Of a stretch of DNA of 64,000 bases, positions 47,551 to 57,461 are shown piece after piece. The first letter of the stretch is position 1. Every line of letters begins with the position of its first letter. Position numbers and translations under genes: made by a program. Source of the DNA: Helianthus annuus. Its lineage: Eukaryota > Streptophyta > Magnoliopsida > Asterales > Asteraceae. The stretch spans positions 108,420,723 through 108,484,722 of the forward strand of contig NC_035435.2 of NCBI RefSeq assembly GCF_002127325.2, read 5' to 3'. Under the pieces are notes generated by a model, which ran no database searches, had not been told where the DNA came from, and saw only the letters and a list, made by a program, of their open reading frames with translations.

Positions 47551-49763
47551 AAAACCACCCCCAGTTGTAAGAACCATAAGAACCACTCTCCACCAATCAT
47601 ATTCTGCCAACAAAAGGGTAATTCAGTCATTTACCCCAATTGAACAAATCATACCTCTCTCCACATTAAATAACCCCCAACTTTTTTTATAGTGTATTAA
47701 AACCCATCTTTTTGTCTCTTTCTCCTCATTTTGAAATTCATCCATCACTGATGAAGATTAAAACTCATCTTTTTGTCTCTTACCTCCTCTTAAAATCAAG
47801 AATTGAAACCACTGGGTTCCTGATCATCGGTAACGGTGGACCTCCGGCCGTTCACCCACAACCACCCCTATCACCTGTGATGGCGGCGCCCCCTCGTTTC
47901 TCCGGCGACGGTGATGCCAAACGTCCCCTCATGCCCACCCTTCTCCGCCACCCACAACCACCCTCAAATATCTCAGATCCATCTTCATCTCTCGGTGGTT
48001 TTTTAATTTTTTTGCGGCGGTGTGTCGGTGACGACGGATGGAGGCGGTGGTGGTGGGTCACCCACACCTGTGACAGCAACGGTGGTAGATGTGCGGTGGG
48101 TGTTTCCGGCGGCGGTCACTACATCTCAAGTGGGTTTTACTTTTCTTGATAAATGTTTGATTTTTGAATGTTTGGCTAGTGTTTTTGTTGAATCTGGTGA
48201 TTTTTTGAATGTTTGGCTAGTGTTTTTGTCGAATCTGGTGATTTTTGAATGTTTGGCTAGTGTTTTTGTTGAATCTGGTGATTTTGAATGTTTGGCTAGT
48301 AATTTTGAATCTGGGGATTTTGGTTGGTTCTGATCTTGTTTCCTTTTTTTATGGTGATTTTTGGTTCTGATCTTTTGTAGGGAGGTGGTGGTCGGTGGCG
48401 TAAATTTTTGCTGGTGACTGTTTTTGGTAACTGTTTTCGGTGACGTGATCTTGTTAGGGGTTTGATTCTGTTGAATATGGTGCTTTTTGAATCTGTTGAA
48501 TCTGTTTGAATCTGGTGAATGTGTTTTGAATGATGTTCATCAGGTGCTTTTGAAATGTTTGAATATGTGAGTTTTGATCCGTTTTGGATTTTGGGCGATG
48601 ATGATGCAAAAAAAAAAAAAAAACCCGTATATTTTGATGACGAGGGCGCGGCAAGAATGGTGGAGGGTAGGTTTTTGAACCTGCAACCCTACTTTGCAGC
48701 CTCTGATTATCGGAAAATCTGAGCGAAAACATCGTTTTTTTTAAGATTCCACTCGTTTTTCTGATTTTTGTTTGTTGGGTTTTTATATTTTTTTGAGGCG
48801 TCGATGATGATAACAATATATCTGAGACACCTCCCGAGTTTGCGATTTCTGGGTGCGTTCGTTTTTGCGTAAAAAATTTTTTGTAAAAAAAAATTAAACC
48901 GTAATTTTTTTAACGTAAACCGTAAACTTTTTTAACGTAAAACGTAAAACGTAAAAACGTGAAGCGTAAAAAGTTTTACGTAAAACGTAAATCGGAAAAA
49001 GTTGTACGTAAAACGTAAAAAGTTTTACGTAAAATGTAAAACGTACAATTTTTAACGTAAAACGTAAAAAGTTTAACGTACAACTTAAAATGTAAAAAGT
49101 TTAAAAAGGTTAACGTAAAACGTAAAAAGTGTAAAAACGGCGCGTAAAACCGGGAATAAAAAAACGCACGTAAAAACCCGGTCGCAAAAACGGCGTGAAA
49201 AAAACGGGGCGTAAAAACGGGACATAAAAACGGGACGCTAAAACGGCGCGTTAAAAAGGGACGTAAAAAATGGGGCGCAAAAACGGCTTTGTAAAAAACG
49301 TGACGTAAAAAACGGGGCGGCAAAAAACGGCGCCTAAAACCGGGCCTAAAAAACGGCACTGAAAAACTACGGTCGCAAAAACGGCGTGAAAAAACGGAGC
49401 GTAAAACGGGTCGTAAAAAAACGCGCGTAAAAAACGGGCGGTAAAAAAACGCGCGTAAAATTTTTTTATAAAAAAAAAATCCGATTTCAAAATTGTTGTT
49501 TAATAAAGAAATCTGATTTAGAGCAAAATAATTAATGTAATAGGACAAAATTGTAATAAAAAATAATAAACTTTATAAGAAAAAAAAACAAAATTACTTA
49601 AATACCCTTTTAGATTAAAATATTAAAGACATAATAAGAAAAAAGAATTTAATATTACTTTTAACTATTTTTAATCTTATCCATCCATTTTTAAGATCTA
49701 ATGGCCAGAAAGTGGTTCTCGCGGTTCTTACAACTGGAGGTGGTTTTCATTTTAGCGATCCCC
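47549..49763. mobile_element. Foldback/TIR element E, relative of element B
   Basis: The left end GGAAAACCACCCCCAGTTG lacks the GCTAAAAT part of the TIR; the right end CAACTGGAGGTGG...TTTAGCGATCCCC is complete. The interior shares with element B the TGATTTTTGAATGTTTG words, a GGTTTTTGAACC(T/C)GCAACCC stretch, GAGGCGTCGATGATGATA, and a GTAAAACG-type minisatellite (48900-49460). Length 2.2 kb between (TA)n tracts. Confidence 0.78.
48900..49460. repeat. ACGTAAA / AAAACGG minisatellite in element E
   Basis: Starts like that of element B, then shifts to AAAACGGGGCG / AAAACGCGCGT-type variants that are richer in GC. The minus-strand ORFs here (F/R-rich) are spelled by the repeat. Confidence 0.88.
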
Positions 49764-50504
49764 TATATATATATATATATATATATATATGCCCATTTTG
49801 TGCTAGTCGCTTAGGTCCTCTAAGAGCTTTTAAATTCTCAGGGATAACCCTAGGTAAAAAAATGGGGATACCCCTGGATTTTTCTTTTGATTTCGCCACT
49901 GCTTCTAATATTAAAAAAAGAAAAAAGTAACAATAAACAAAAGCTAAACAAGACCTCCATTTTAATTATATATATATATTTTTTAAAATAACATTTGCTT
50001 GTCTTATAACATTTTTTTTTTCATCACAGATAGGACTTCTGTGTCACCTTATTAAGAGTTTATCTCATGAAAAAAACATCACTTTGTCGCTTTAACTTAT
50101 TAATTTATCTAAAGGAAATAAAAACAAGAATCAGCTTTTGAAAAAAGCTTAAAACAAAAAAAATGGTCACAAAATCGGTGGTTGGGTCGGGTTGAGACGA
50201 TAAGGTGACGGGTGGGATTAGATGTGATAAATTCTATTTCATTTGTCAAACCAACACATTTGTAATGGAATTTAGATTACAATACCAACAAATTCCAAAT
50301 ACTATGGAAATGTTTAATTTCCAAATCTATATTTTTCAAATTCCAATTCTAATGCAATTGTACAAGTTCCAATTCTAATGCAATTGTACATAGTATTAAC
50401 TTGCAAGTTTTCGTGTTCTATCTCATGTTTATGGTGCTATTTTTAAACGTTATTTTTTTACCTTTAACTCAAAATATTTTTCATCTTTTATAATTTTATC
50501 TTAT
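49764..50504. other. Spacer after the foldback cluster
   Basis: Begins with a (TA)n run to about 49790. Includes a 27-bp direct repeat (AATTCTAATGCAATTGTACA) at about 50344 and 50371. No gene. Confidence 0.5.
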
Positions 50505-50815
50505 AAAATTATAAGGAAAGCGGGTTTAAGAGAAATCGGGTTTGTAGCAGGACAAGCTATAAGGAAAGCGGAATCAAAAAAGGTGGATAAACACGCTAAA
50601 GCCTGTGATGATAACCAACATGCATTTATCCCCTTCGCCTTCGACACCTTTGGCTTCCTAGCTCAAGAAGCTATCCGTTTGTTGACTAGGGTCCAAAAGG
50701 TTGTCCACGACAGTTGCTCATCAACAGGGGGCATGGGTTTGTCTTTAATAGGCTAGGGTTTGCTATTCAGAAAGGGTAGCGGCGCAGCTTGTTGCTCGCT
50801 TACCTGTGATATTGA
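50505..50815 (+). pseudogene. Degenerate coding fragment, unknown repeat protein
   Basis: A frame without a start codon reads about 85 codons with a real-protein texture, including VAGQAIRKAE, KHAKACDDNQHAFIPFAF and FLAQEAIRLLTRVQKVVH. After a break near 50730 it continues as FNRLGFAIQKG and, in another frame, AAQLVARLPV. I have a memory of similar C-terminal sequences annotated in many plant genomes as mobile-element or mis-annotated genes, but I cannot name the family. It is short and damaged: stop and frame changes near 50740-50790. Confidence 0.5.
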
Positions 50816-50989
50816 TGTAATTCGGCCAGTTCACGTATAATTAAAATTTTATTGGAAAAAAAAATCTTACAAAATTTGATTTTTTTACTTCTACCCAAAA
50901 CATTTCATCTTTACAATTTAAGTATTTAACTTTACAACTTTTTTACTATCAACTTTGGCCCCTTATAGTTTCATCTTTTGTAAATTTTT

Positions 50990-51600
50990 GTTTTATGTTT
51001 TGTTCTATTTGTTGTGAGTTAACACGGCCGCATCCTGCGTGTGTGGTTAAACATTTTTACGTTTTGTTCTAAATTTTGTGAGTTAACACGACGAAACGTG
51101 CGTATGTGGTTCAACAGTTTTACGTTTCATTTTACTTTCGTTCTAATTTTTGCAAGTTAACACAACGCAACGTCCATGTGTGGTTTGCCGTTATTACGTT
51201 TATTTTTCTCGCTTGACAAGTTTGTCGTAACGCAAGGGTCATAGATCGACTTAGTTATTCTTTTATATGTTTTACGCTTTGTTTAAAATTTTGCGAGTTA
51301 ACACGTCGCAATATGCGTGTGTGATTCAATATTTTTACGTCCATTTTCCTGTTTGACAGGTTCATCGCAATGCGCAGGTCATAGATCGACTTAACTATCC
51401 TTTATATGTTTTACTTTTTGGTCTAATTTCTTCGCATTAACATGTTGCAACTTTAGTGTTGGTGGTCACTAGCGGTGGTGTTATATTGCATGGTTTTACG
51501 CCCCCGACGCAATACAAGGGGGCTTAAAGGTTTACGTTTCGGTCTAATACTTTCGCATTAACACGACGCAGTTGGTGGGCATGGTTCAACGTACTTTTTA
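50990..51600 (+). repeat. Degenerate tandem repeat, GAGTTAACACGACGCAACGTGCG type
   Basis: At least six diverged copies of (A/G)AGTTAACACGNCGCAA, then N(A/C)GTGTGTGGTTCAAC, then TTTTTACGTT, at about 51015, 51070, 51150, 51295, 51435 and 51555. Two copies are separated by a longer CATAGATCGACTTA-containing segment that is itself repeated (about 51240 and 51370). Class unknown. Confidence 0.65.
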
Positions 51601-51806
51601 TTCGGTTTTGTTTTGTTTTTTTTTTTACATGCCTTTTCAGTGTTGATAGTCCCTGACGACAATGCGTCATTGATGCTACTTGACACGATACGCCTCCATC
51701 ACAACAACAAGGGGCTTAATACTAGTTGCAATTTAACTACTAAAACATCCCGCGAACCAAACACCGCTTTAATACCATTTTATAATAATACAATACAATT
51801 AAGTCG

Positions 51807-52010
51807 TTAAGCTTCGTAAAGCATATTCGTTTTTATGACGTAAGCGCCCGGACGATACGACTTATATTGCGATAAATCGGCGATTCCGTATTTCTCTAGG
51901 CAAACACGCAGATCCCGTTTTCTCATCCCACCGACTTCTTCTCCGGCCACTCTATCCGCCTCTTTCACCGTCATCGGAGGTAACTTCTGCTCCTTATTCT
52001 TCTCCGGCAT
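51807..52010 (-). CDS. Small unknown protein, 67 codons
   Basis: A minus-strand ORF MPEKNKEQKLPPMTVKEADR...MLYEA, without introns. It is basic and acidic by turns, with no signal peptide or membrane segment; the second half (MRKRDLRVCLEKYGIADLSQ) looks like a small helical, possibly nucleic-acid-binding, fold, but this is only an impression. It has the feel of a real conserved protein: balanced composition, a plausible start, and a position divergent from RER1 with about 960 bp between the two start codons and gene-like 5' leader sequence (ACAAACCCTAGGTTTTCG on plus) between. I do not recognise the family. It could also be the terminal exon of a longer gene. Confidence 0.55.
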   Translation of the reverse strand: MPEKNKEQKLPPMTVKEADRVAGEEVGGMRKRDLRVCLEKYGIADLSQYKSYRPGAYVIKTNMLYEA

Positions 52011-52030
52011 CGATATTCCGTTTTCAATTT

Positions 52031-52754
52031 CAACTACTTGCTTTATTCAACGCTTTCGTGCACAAACCCTAGGTTTTCGATGTGTATTGTGACATCTGTG
52101 TGTAATTTAGTGGATACGGTGCCTAAATATCGGTGAGACACTTCAGATCTGCTTTTTAGAAGTTGAATTCGTGTTTTTATTGAAATTTATTGTTGTAATG
52201 AACGCGATTAGGTCATTTGAAGCGAGAATACGTAGGTCGATTTGGATTAGTTGTAATGTTGTGTGAGAAATTGTTGAGGAGATTCGAATTTGAACTCGAA
52301 CGAAGGATTAGTTACGGACAGTAGTAGAAAATGGTCATCATGTTGTTCTGCTGATGCACGATGATAGTCAACTGCATTTCAACTACTTGCTTTATTGAAG
52401 GCGTTTGTTTGTAAAGTGTAAACCCTAGGTTTTCGATGTGTATTGTGATATATGTCTGATTAGAGGTTACCGTGGCTAAATATTGGTGGAACACTTCAGA
52501 TTTTCTTTTTAGAAGTTGAATTCGTGTTTTTTTTTTGTTTATTGAAATTTGTTTTTCTGACGAGTGCAATTAGGTTACCTGAAGGTTGATTGTGTAGGTT
52601 GATTTTGGATTAGTTGCAATGCTGTGTAAAAATTTGTTGAAGATATTCATATTTGAACTCGAAGTCTCGACCGGAGGATTGTTTATAAATAGCACTACAA
52701 AATGTTCATTGTGTTGTTCTGTAGATGCATGATGAGAGTCAACTGCATTTCAAC
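52031..52754 (+). repeat. Tandem duplication (349-bp period) upstream of RER1
   Basis: Unit 1 is 52031-52379 and unit 2 is 52380-52754. Both begin CAACTACTTGCTTTATT and include ACCCTAGGTTTTCGATGTGT, TTTTTAGAAGTTGAATTCGT and TTTGAACTCGAA. Unit 2 is slightly longer and roughly 80 percent like unit 1. The duplication lies in the shared upstream region of the divergent gene pair. Confidence 0.85.
52684..52691 (+). promoter_or_regulatory. Candidate TATA box of RER1
   Basis: TATAAATA in the second repeat unit, 280 bp before the RER1 start codon. The matching place in unit 1 (GGATTAGTTACGG) has no TATA. A 5' UTR intron (about 52870-52950, GT...AG) would fit between them. Confidence 0.5.
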
Positions 52755-52869
52755 ATCATTAGAGTTGGTTATGATAACTTACTGTTACATTTTGCTGTAG
52801 GTTTAGGATTTAAACTAGAGTGAAGATTAGGAAGTGTCGGTAAGAAGGAAAAATCAGCAACGAGAACAG

Positions 52870-52950
52870 GTATAAACTGCATTTAGCATAATTCGAAAGT
52901 TTTCTTACAGGTTTGATTCATTTGATTGATATTGCATTTTGGATCTGTAG
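52870..52950 (+). other. Probable 5' UTR intron of RER1
   Basis: GAACAG/GTATAA at 52869/52870 and TCTGTAG/GATTC at 52950/52951 give a canonical 81-bp intron just before the start codon. Not proven without cDNA. Confidence 0.5.
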
Positions 52951-52970
52951 GATTCTGAGGCTAAATTTCA

Positions 52971-54381
52971 ATGGAGGGCGTTGGAGGTAGTAATAGTGCA
53001 TCAGCTGCTACTTTGGATCAATGGAGGCAGTTTTCCATGCGTTTTCAGTTTTACTTGGATAAAACTACTCCACATGCGGTTTATAGGTGGATTGCCACTG
53101 CAGTTTTACTGGTTCTATATGCAGTGAGGGTTTATTATGTGCAAGGGTTCTACATTATCACCTATGGTCTGGGAATCTACATACTGAACCTGTTGATTGG
53201 GTTTCTGTCACCACTGGTTGACCCTGAACTGGAACCTTCTGATGGCCCCCTGCTACCTACTAAAGGCTCAGATGAGTTCAAGCCTTTCATCCGACGGCTG
53301 CCTGAGTTCAAGTTCTGGTAGTTGTTTCTCTGTCCTTACCATTTTACTTTTTTCTTGTCTGGTAGACTGGTAGTTGATTCCTATACCTTCATTGAAATAT
53401 GCTATGGTTGTCTGTTCATCTAGTGGCAAGATGCCTACTAGTTATTCTAATGTTTAGTATTGCCGGCTACGGTTAGAAATGCCATTTATGTAATTTAACT
53501 CTGTAGGCATTCTGCATTCACTCATTATCAAACCTTTATCACTTGAGTGATAACTAAGCAACCGGTTAAATATTTGCTTTCAACTTGAACTTTCTTCTTA
53601 CTTTATAGTTTATACATTTTTGTTTTGTGCTCTCAGCATAGCTATCGTTTACATTGCTTTATTTAGACATTAGAGATACATTGATAAATTTTAATCCTTA
53701 TTTTTTTCATTAAAAGATGTACTGTTATCTTCAATTTTTGGCTGTTATGCTTCCAGGTACGCTATCACAAAGGCTTTCATCATATCATTCTTGATGACTT
53801 TCTTCTCTATGTTTGATGTCCCCGTCTTTTGGCCTATACTACTTTGTTACTGGTTTGTGCTATTTACCCTCACAATGAAACGCCAGATCATGCACATGAT
53901 CAAATACAAATATGTCCCTTTCAATATCGGAAAACAGGTAATTGTGGCACTTTTATCATTTCTTATTTTCTTTTTCTCCCTTTTTAGGTCATCCAAAAAA
54001 TAAAGGCGCCTTTACACTAACAACTAAATGTAGGCTTGTAGCAATTGTAACTCAGTTACTTCGAAAATGGGTTGATTCGGGGTAACTCCCAACGGGTCAA
54101 ATTTCATACACTGATAAAATGAAAACGAGTCATATGGGTCCCGCAGGTTGAAAAGTTCTATTCAATTGTTTTTAAAATGAAAACGGAATATGTTTGACCC
54201 ATATCAACCCATATGACAAAACGAAATATTTTCGACCCATCTAGGCACCTCTAGTGACATCTGTTGGTTATCTTTGTTGACCCTTGTACAAGATTTCTTT
54301 TACAATTGTTTTTTGGTGCAACAGAAATACGGTGGTAAGAAATCTTCAGCTGGGAGCAGCAGTGGCTCACGTGCAGATTGA
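52971..54381 (+). CDS. RER1: RER1 protein, Golgi-to-ER retrieval receptor
   Basis: Three coding exons: 52971-53317, 53757-53937 and 54325-54381, with GT/AG splice sites, giving 194 residues, the usual RER1 length. RER1 is a four-transmembrane protein of the early Golgi that returns ER membrane proteins by COPI vesicles. Visible family signatures: [12 protein letters not shown], the [25 protein letters not shown] hydrophobic region (I seen for the first L), [46 protein letters not shown] and MIKYKYVPF, with the tail [18 protein letters not shown]. The Trp codon of FKFW is split across intron 1. The start fits the family and is 20 bases after a likely 5' UTR splice acceptor (52950). No defect seen. 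Several plant RER1 paralogues exist; I cannot say which (A, B or C) this matches. Confidence 0.95.
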
Positions 54382-54900
54382 AGCGGTTTGAGAGGGGGAA
54401 GGGGTTGTTCTTAATCTTTTGGGTTCCAAATGATGATATTGAAGAAACAAAAAAAAGATAATGAATTCAGAACGTTTGAAATATTTGAAAACCGTAATAG
54501 ATTTAGATTATAATATGATAGATTCGATTCGTGTACAAACATGACGATGAATGTGTGTTACTACTACTACTTCGTTCACACATTTATTTTGGCTTGTTTT
54601 TCTTTTAAATGTTTTTAAACATTGTGCTATATTATCATCCACCAATTTGCTCTGTCGGTTAGGGATGGGAAATGATATATGTCCATAGTTACCTGCTTTT
54701 AGTTGTTGGACCAAAGATATTTGTATGATCTGGTGCTTCATAGCGGCAAATGCATGAGTTTTGCATTGGATTTACTCGTTGAAGTTTTCTGTGTTCGTTG
54801 AACACAGTAATTTTCTTTTCTCTGTAAACATATACTTCAAAACTCTGAACTTGAAAATTTTGAGTAAGTTGCGTATAATTCGTGTTCGTGTGGTTTGTAG
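54382..54900 (+). other. RER1 3' UTR and spacer
   Basis: The first part should be the 3' UTR. No clear AATAAA; A-rich stretch GAAACAAAAAAAAGATAATG at about 54444. No other gene. Confidence 0.45.
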
Positions 54901-55124
54901 TAGGGATGAGCATTTGGTACTGGGTATCGGTATTGGTATCGGTATCGGTATCGTACTGGTATTGAATCGTACCGGCTATATTCGGTTCCGATACCCATTT
55001 GATACCCATTTTCCCCGTTTTCATTACCGGTATTTACGGGTAAATACTGGTACAGGTACCAATTTTCCCCATTTTTCAGTACCGGTACCGGTTCGGTATC
55101 GAACGAGAACCATGCTCATCCCTG
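54901..55124. mobile_element. Small hAT-like element
   Basis: Ends TAGGGATGAGCAT and ATGCTCATCCCTG are inverted repeats of 12-13 bp. Flanking 8-mers GTTTGTAG and GTTTATTG match at 6 of 8, as expected for an old hAT target duplication. The interior (224 bp in all) is repeated GGTATC/GATACC and CCGGTA words. No transposase. Confidence 0.6.
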
Positions 55125-55390
55125 GTTTATTGCTAGATGAATTTGATCGTTAATATTAGCATTAACTTTGAATAAATATGGTAAATTTGAATATGTAGGA
55201 TAAATTTGAGTTTGTTCACTTGTAGTTATCAATATATATGTATCACTTCGTTTCAAGTAAGGTATATTAGTACGTCTTAATTTGTGTCATACATATTGAA
55301 TGAATGTTCTCAAATGTTGAGGTGATTTTTACGCAATTACATGGAGTCTTCTCTCAATCCTATATGTTTTAAAACATAAATCTATACAAA

Positions 55391-55502
55391 CTTAATCCAT
55401 TGTGAGGAACCAAATACGGATGATAATCACTTATGAATGTCAGATATCTGGATAGTCATAACTGACTATCATTCCGTATTTGGTTCCTCACAATAGATTA
55501 AG
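55391..55502. mobile_element. 112-bp hairpin MITE
   Basis: The left arm CTTAATCCATTGTGAGGAAC (continuing CAAATACGGA) and the right arm are inverted complements over about 30 bp with one mismatch (C/T). The inner part, TATCTGGATAGTCATAACTGACTATC, has its own small palindrome. No clear target duplication. Confidence 0.75.
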
Positions 55503-55744
55503 GTAGCGTTCGTTTCGTGGAATATAACGTAATTGGAATTGGAATTACAATTTGTTTGGAATTCAGGCGTGTTCGTTTTACAGAATGTAGTGGAATCTGG
55601 ATGAAATTGGAATATAGATTTCGTTTCTTATGTTATCGTTCAATTCCAATTCATTCTTTTGTTAAAACGAACACCATAAGAAATGAATTTTACATTCCAA
55701 TCCATTTAGATTACATTTCATTAAGTGAAATGAATACCACCTAA
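55503..55744. mobile_element. Possible second small inverted-repeat element
   Basis: GGTAGCGTTCGTTT at the left and AAATGAATACCACCTAAG at the right are weak inverted repeats (about 12 of 18). The interior repeats GGAATTGGAATT / AATTCCAATTC words. Low support. Confidence 0.3.
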
Positions 55745-55801
55745 GTTTGTATATATTTATTTTTAAAACAAAATACTATCTTTTAAACATAAATTTGGGG
55801 T

Positions 55802-55975
55802 GTTCTATAACGGAACATGTGTTGCCATACTTTACAGACCTGTTTAACAAATAAGCCATTAAAACCGGAACTAACAGTACAACCAAGGTGCGTTCTATAA
55901 CGGAACATGTATTACCGTACTTTACACATCTGTTTAACATACAAGCCATTAAAACTGGAACTAACAGTTTAACCA
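55802..55975 (+). repeat. 90-bp tandem duplication
   Basis: GTTCTATAACGGAACATGT begins at 55802 and again at 55892. The two units are about 88 percent alike and end ACTAACAGT..AACCAA. The minus-strand ORF here follows from the repeat. Confidence 0.85.
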
Positions 55976-56243
55976 AAAACCCGATTTTGGTCATAGATCT
56001 TAATGGCGATTGCCGCGATCCTGATAGCACGATTTCAATAGGAGATGGAGGTAGTTTGATGAACCGAAGGGGTATGGTTGTTGTTGTTCAGTCTATATTG
56101 TGTATCTATGATTTTGAGTTATATTTATATTTATATTTCATTTTATATTCATATACCATACATATATAAATTTATATATTAAACCAAAAAATAAATAAAG
56201 CAAAGGGACATAAGTGTCTTATAATAATAAATTATCTTATATG

Positions 56244-56373
56244 GCATTATAGCCTAGTGACATTTTGAGGATGAGATAAGGCTTAAGGACCTACGTTCGA
56301 TTCCTACAAGGGGGGTTTTCCCAGGTTTATTGGGTTTCCTACGGAATTGTTGTATAAGCATTATAGCCTGGTG
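56244..56373 (+). mobile_element. Possible tRNA-derived SINE fragment
   Basis: CGTTCGATTCC at 56294-56304 fits RNA polymerase III box B (10 of 11). It is flanked by the direct repeat GCATTATAGCCT(A/G)GTG at 56244-56259 and 56358-56373. The repeats overlap the region where box A should lie, so this may be a tandem tRNA-like fragment and not an inserted SINE. Confidence 0.3.
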
Positions 56374-56870
56374 GAGATTGATATGATTGGATAGTTTCGC
56401 TGGTGCCACGATGATGATTGCTTCTAAACATACATTACATCATTAGAAAGAAGTTATTTGTTTTGTTTACGTATACATGTGTGGAAGAAGTAACACTAAA
56501 TGTTCCGATTCCATATAGATCACTAAATAAATACCTTCCTAAACATGATGTTAGTTCATCTTAAATTTATAAATTAAATATTGTGCACCCTCATTATTAA
56601 TTATAACTTTAGGCAACAATTCCTTACACGACTCATACACCCCCGTTAACAGCCAGTAATCTAATACAGTTAATATCCATAGTTATTTTGTTACTATTTA
56701 TAGTGAAGTTTATTGTAGATAGAACAACCATGTCGTACTCTTGTTGTTAGGTATACTTTATAGTTGTCATTTTCGATGCATATATATAGATAATGTAGAA
56801 TGAAATGTGAGAAATGTACCATAGGCATATGGCAATTGTTAGTGGGTAGCTTTGGGTCCACAATTCTTGT
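56374..56870. other. AT-rich spacer
   Basis: No gene, repeat or regulatory signal that I can support. Confidence 0.45.
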
Positions 56871-56875
56871 GGGCT

Positions 56876-57023
56876 TGTTAGGAGACAAAGTATGAGGGTT
56901 AATATTGTAAATGTTGATAGATAGTTCTGGGTTGTTGTGTAATAGTTGTAATAAGTGAGGGGGGTTAAATGTACAAAGAGTGGTTAGTTGTTAACAGGTT
57001 AGTTAGATGGTTGTTAAAGGTAT
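56876..57023 (+). repeat. Extra partial LTR copy at the 5' end
   Basis: 148 bp, identical to the first part of the LTR (TGTTAGGAGACAAAG...TGTTAAAGGTA), then joining TTGTTAGG, the start of the complete LTR at 57024. It lies inside the target duplication. Confidence 0.93.
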
Positions 57024-57264
57024 TGTTAGGAGACAAAGTATGAGGGTTAATATTGTAAATGTTGATAGATAGTTCTGGGTTGTTGTGTAATAGTTGTAAT
57101 AAGTGAGGGGGGTTAAATGTACAAAGAGTGGTTAGTTGTTAACAGGTTAGTTAGATGGTTGTTAAAGGTAGTTAACAGTTGTATAAGTAGGATCATGGGT
57201 TGTTAATAAGATTTAGCTTGATTGATCGTATTCTTCTTCTCTTGGTTCTGTGTTCGTTCTATCA
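57024..57264 (+). repeat. 5' LTR of the chromovirus
   Basis: 241 bp, TGTTAGGAG...TTCTATCA. It looks identical to the 3' LTR. A TATA-like ACAGTTGTATAAGTAGG lies at about 57175-57191. Confidence 0.93.
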
Positions 57265-57266
57265 AG

Positions 57267-57278
57267 TGGTATCAGAGC
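57267..57278 (+). promoter_or_regulatory. Chromovirus primer-binding site, tRNA-Met type
   Basis: TGGTATCAGAGC, two bases after the LTR. Confidence 0.9.
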
Positions 57279-57461
57279 TTCCGTTCCTCGGCAGCTCTTG
57301 AATTCATCCATAATTCGATTCAAATTCCGATTATTCATTGTTAGGTCAAAATTCGCTCCGTTCAATTGTTACAGAATTTGATCATTGTTCGATCAAATTC
57401 ATTCAGTTCTTTCGATTCAAATTGATCATTGTTCGATCAATTTTATCACAATTTGGTAAAA

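Noticed and set aside
48976..49548. A minus-strand protein of 190 residues rich in F and R
   Set aside because: Produced by the ACGTAAA/AAAACGG minisatellite; no domain.
57429..57461. Upstream in-frame start for the chromovirus polyprotein
   Set aside because: The next ATG (57462) has the sequence type expected for gag start, while the 11 extra codons are spelled by a repeated GATCATTGTTCGATCAA leader word.
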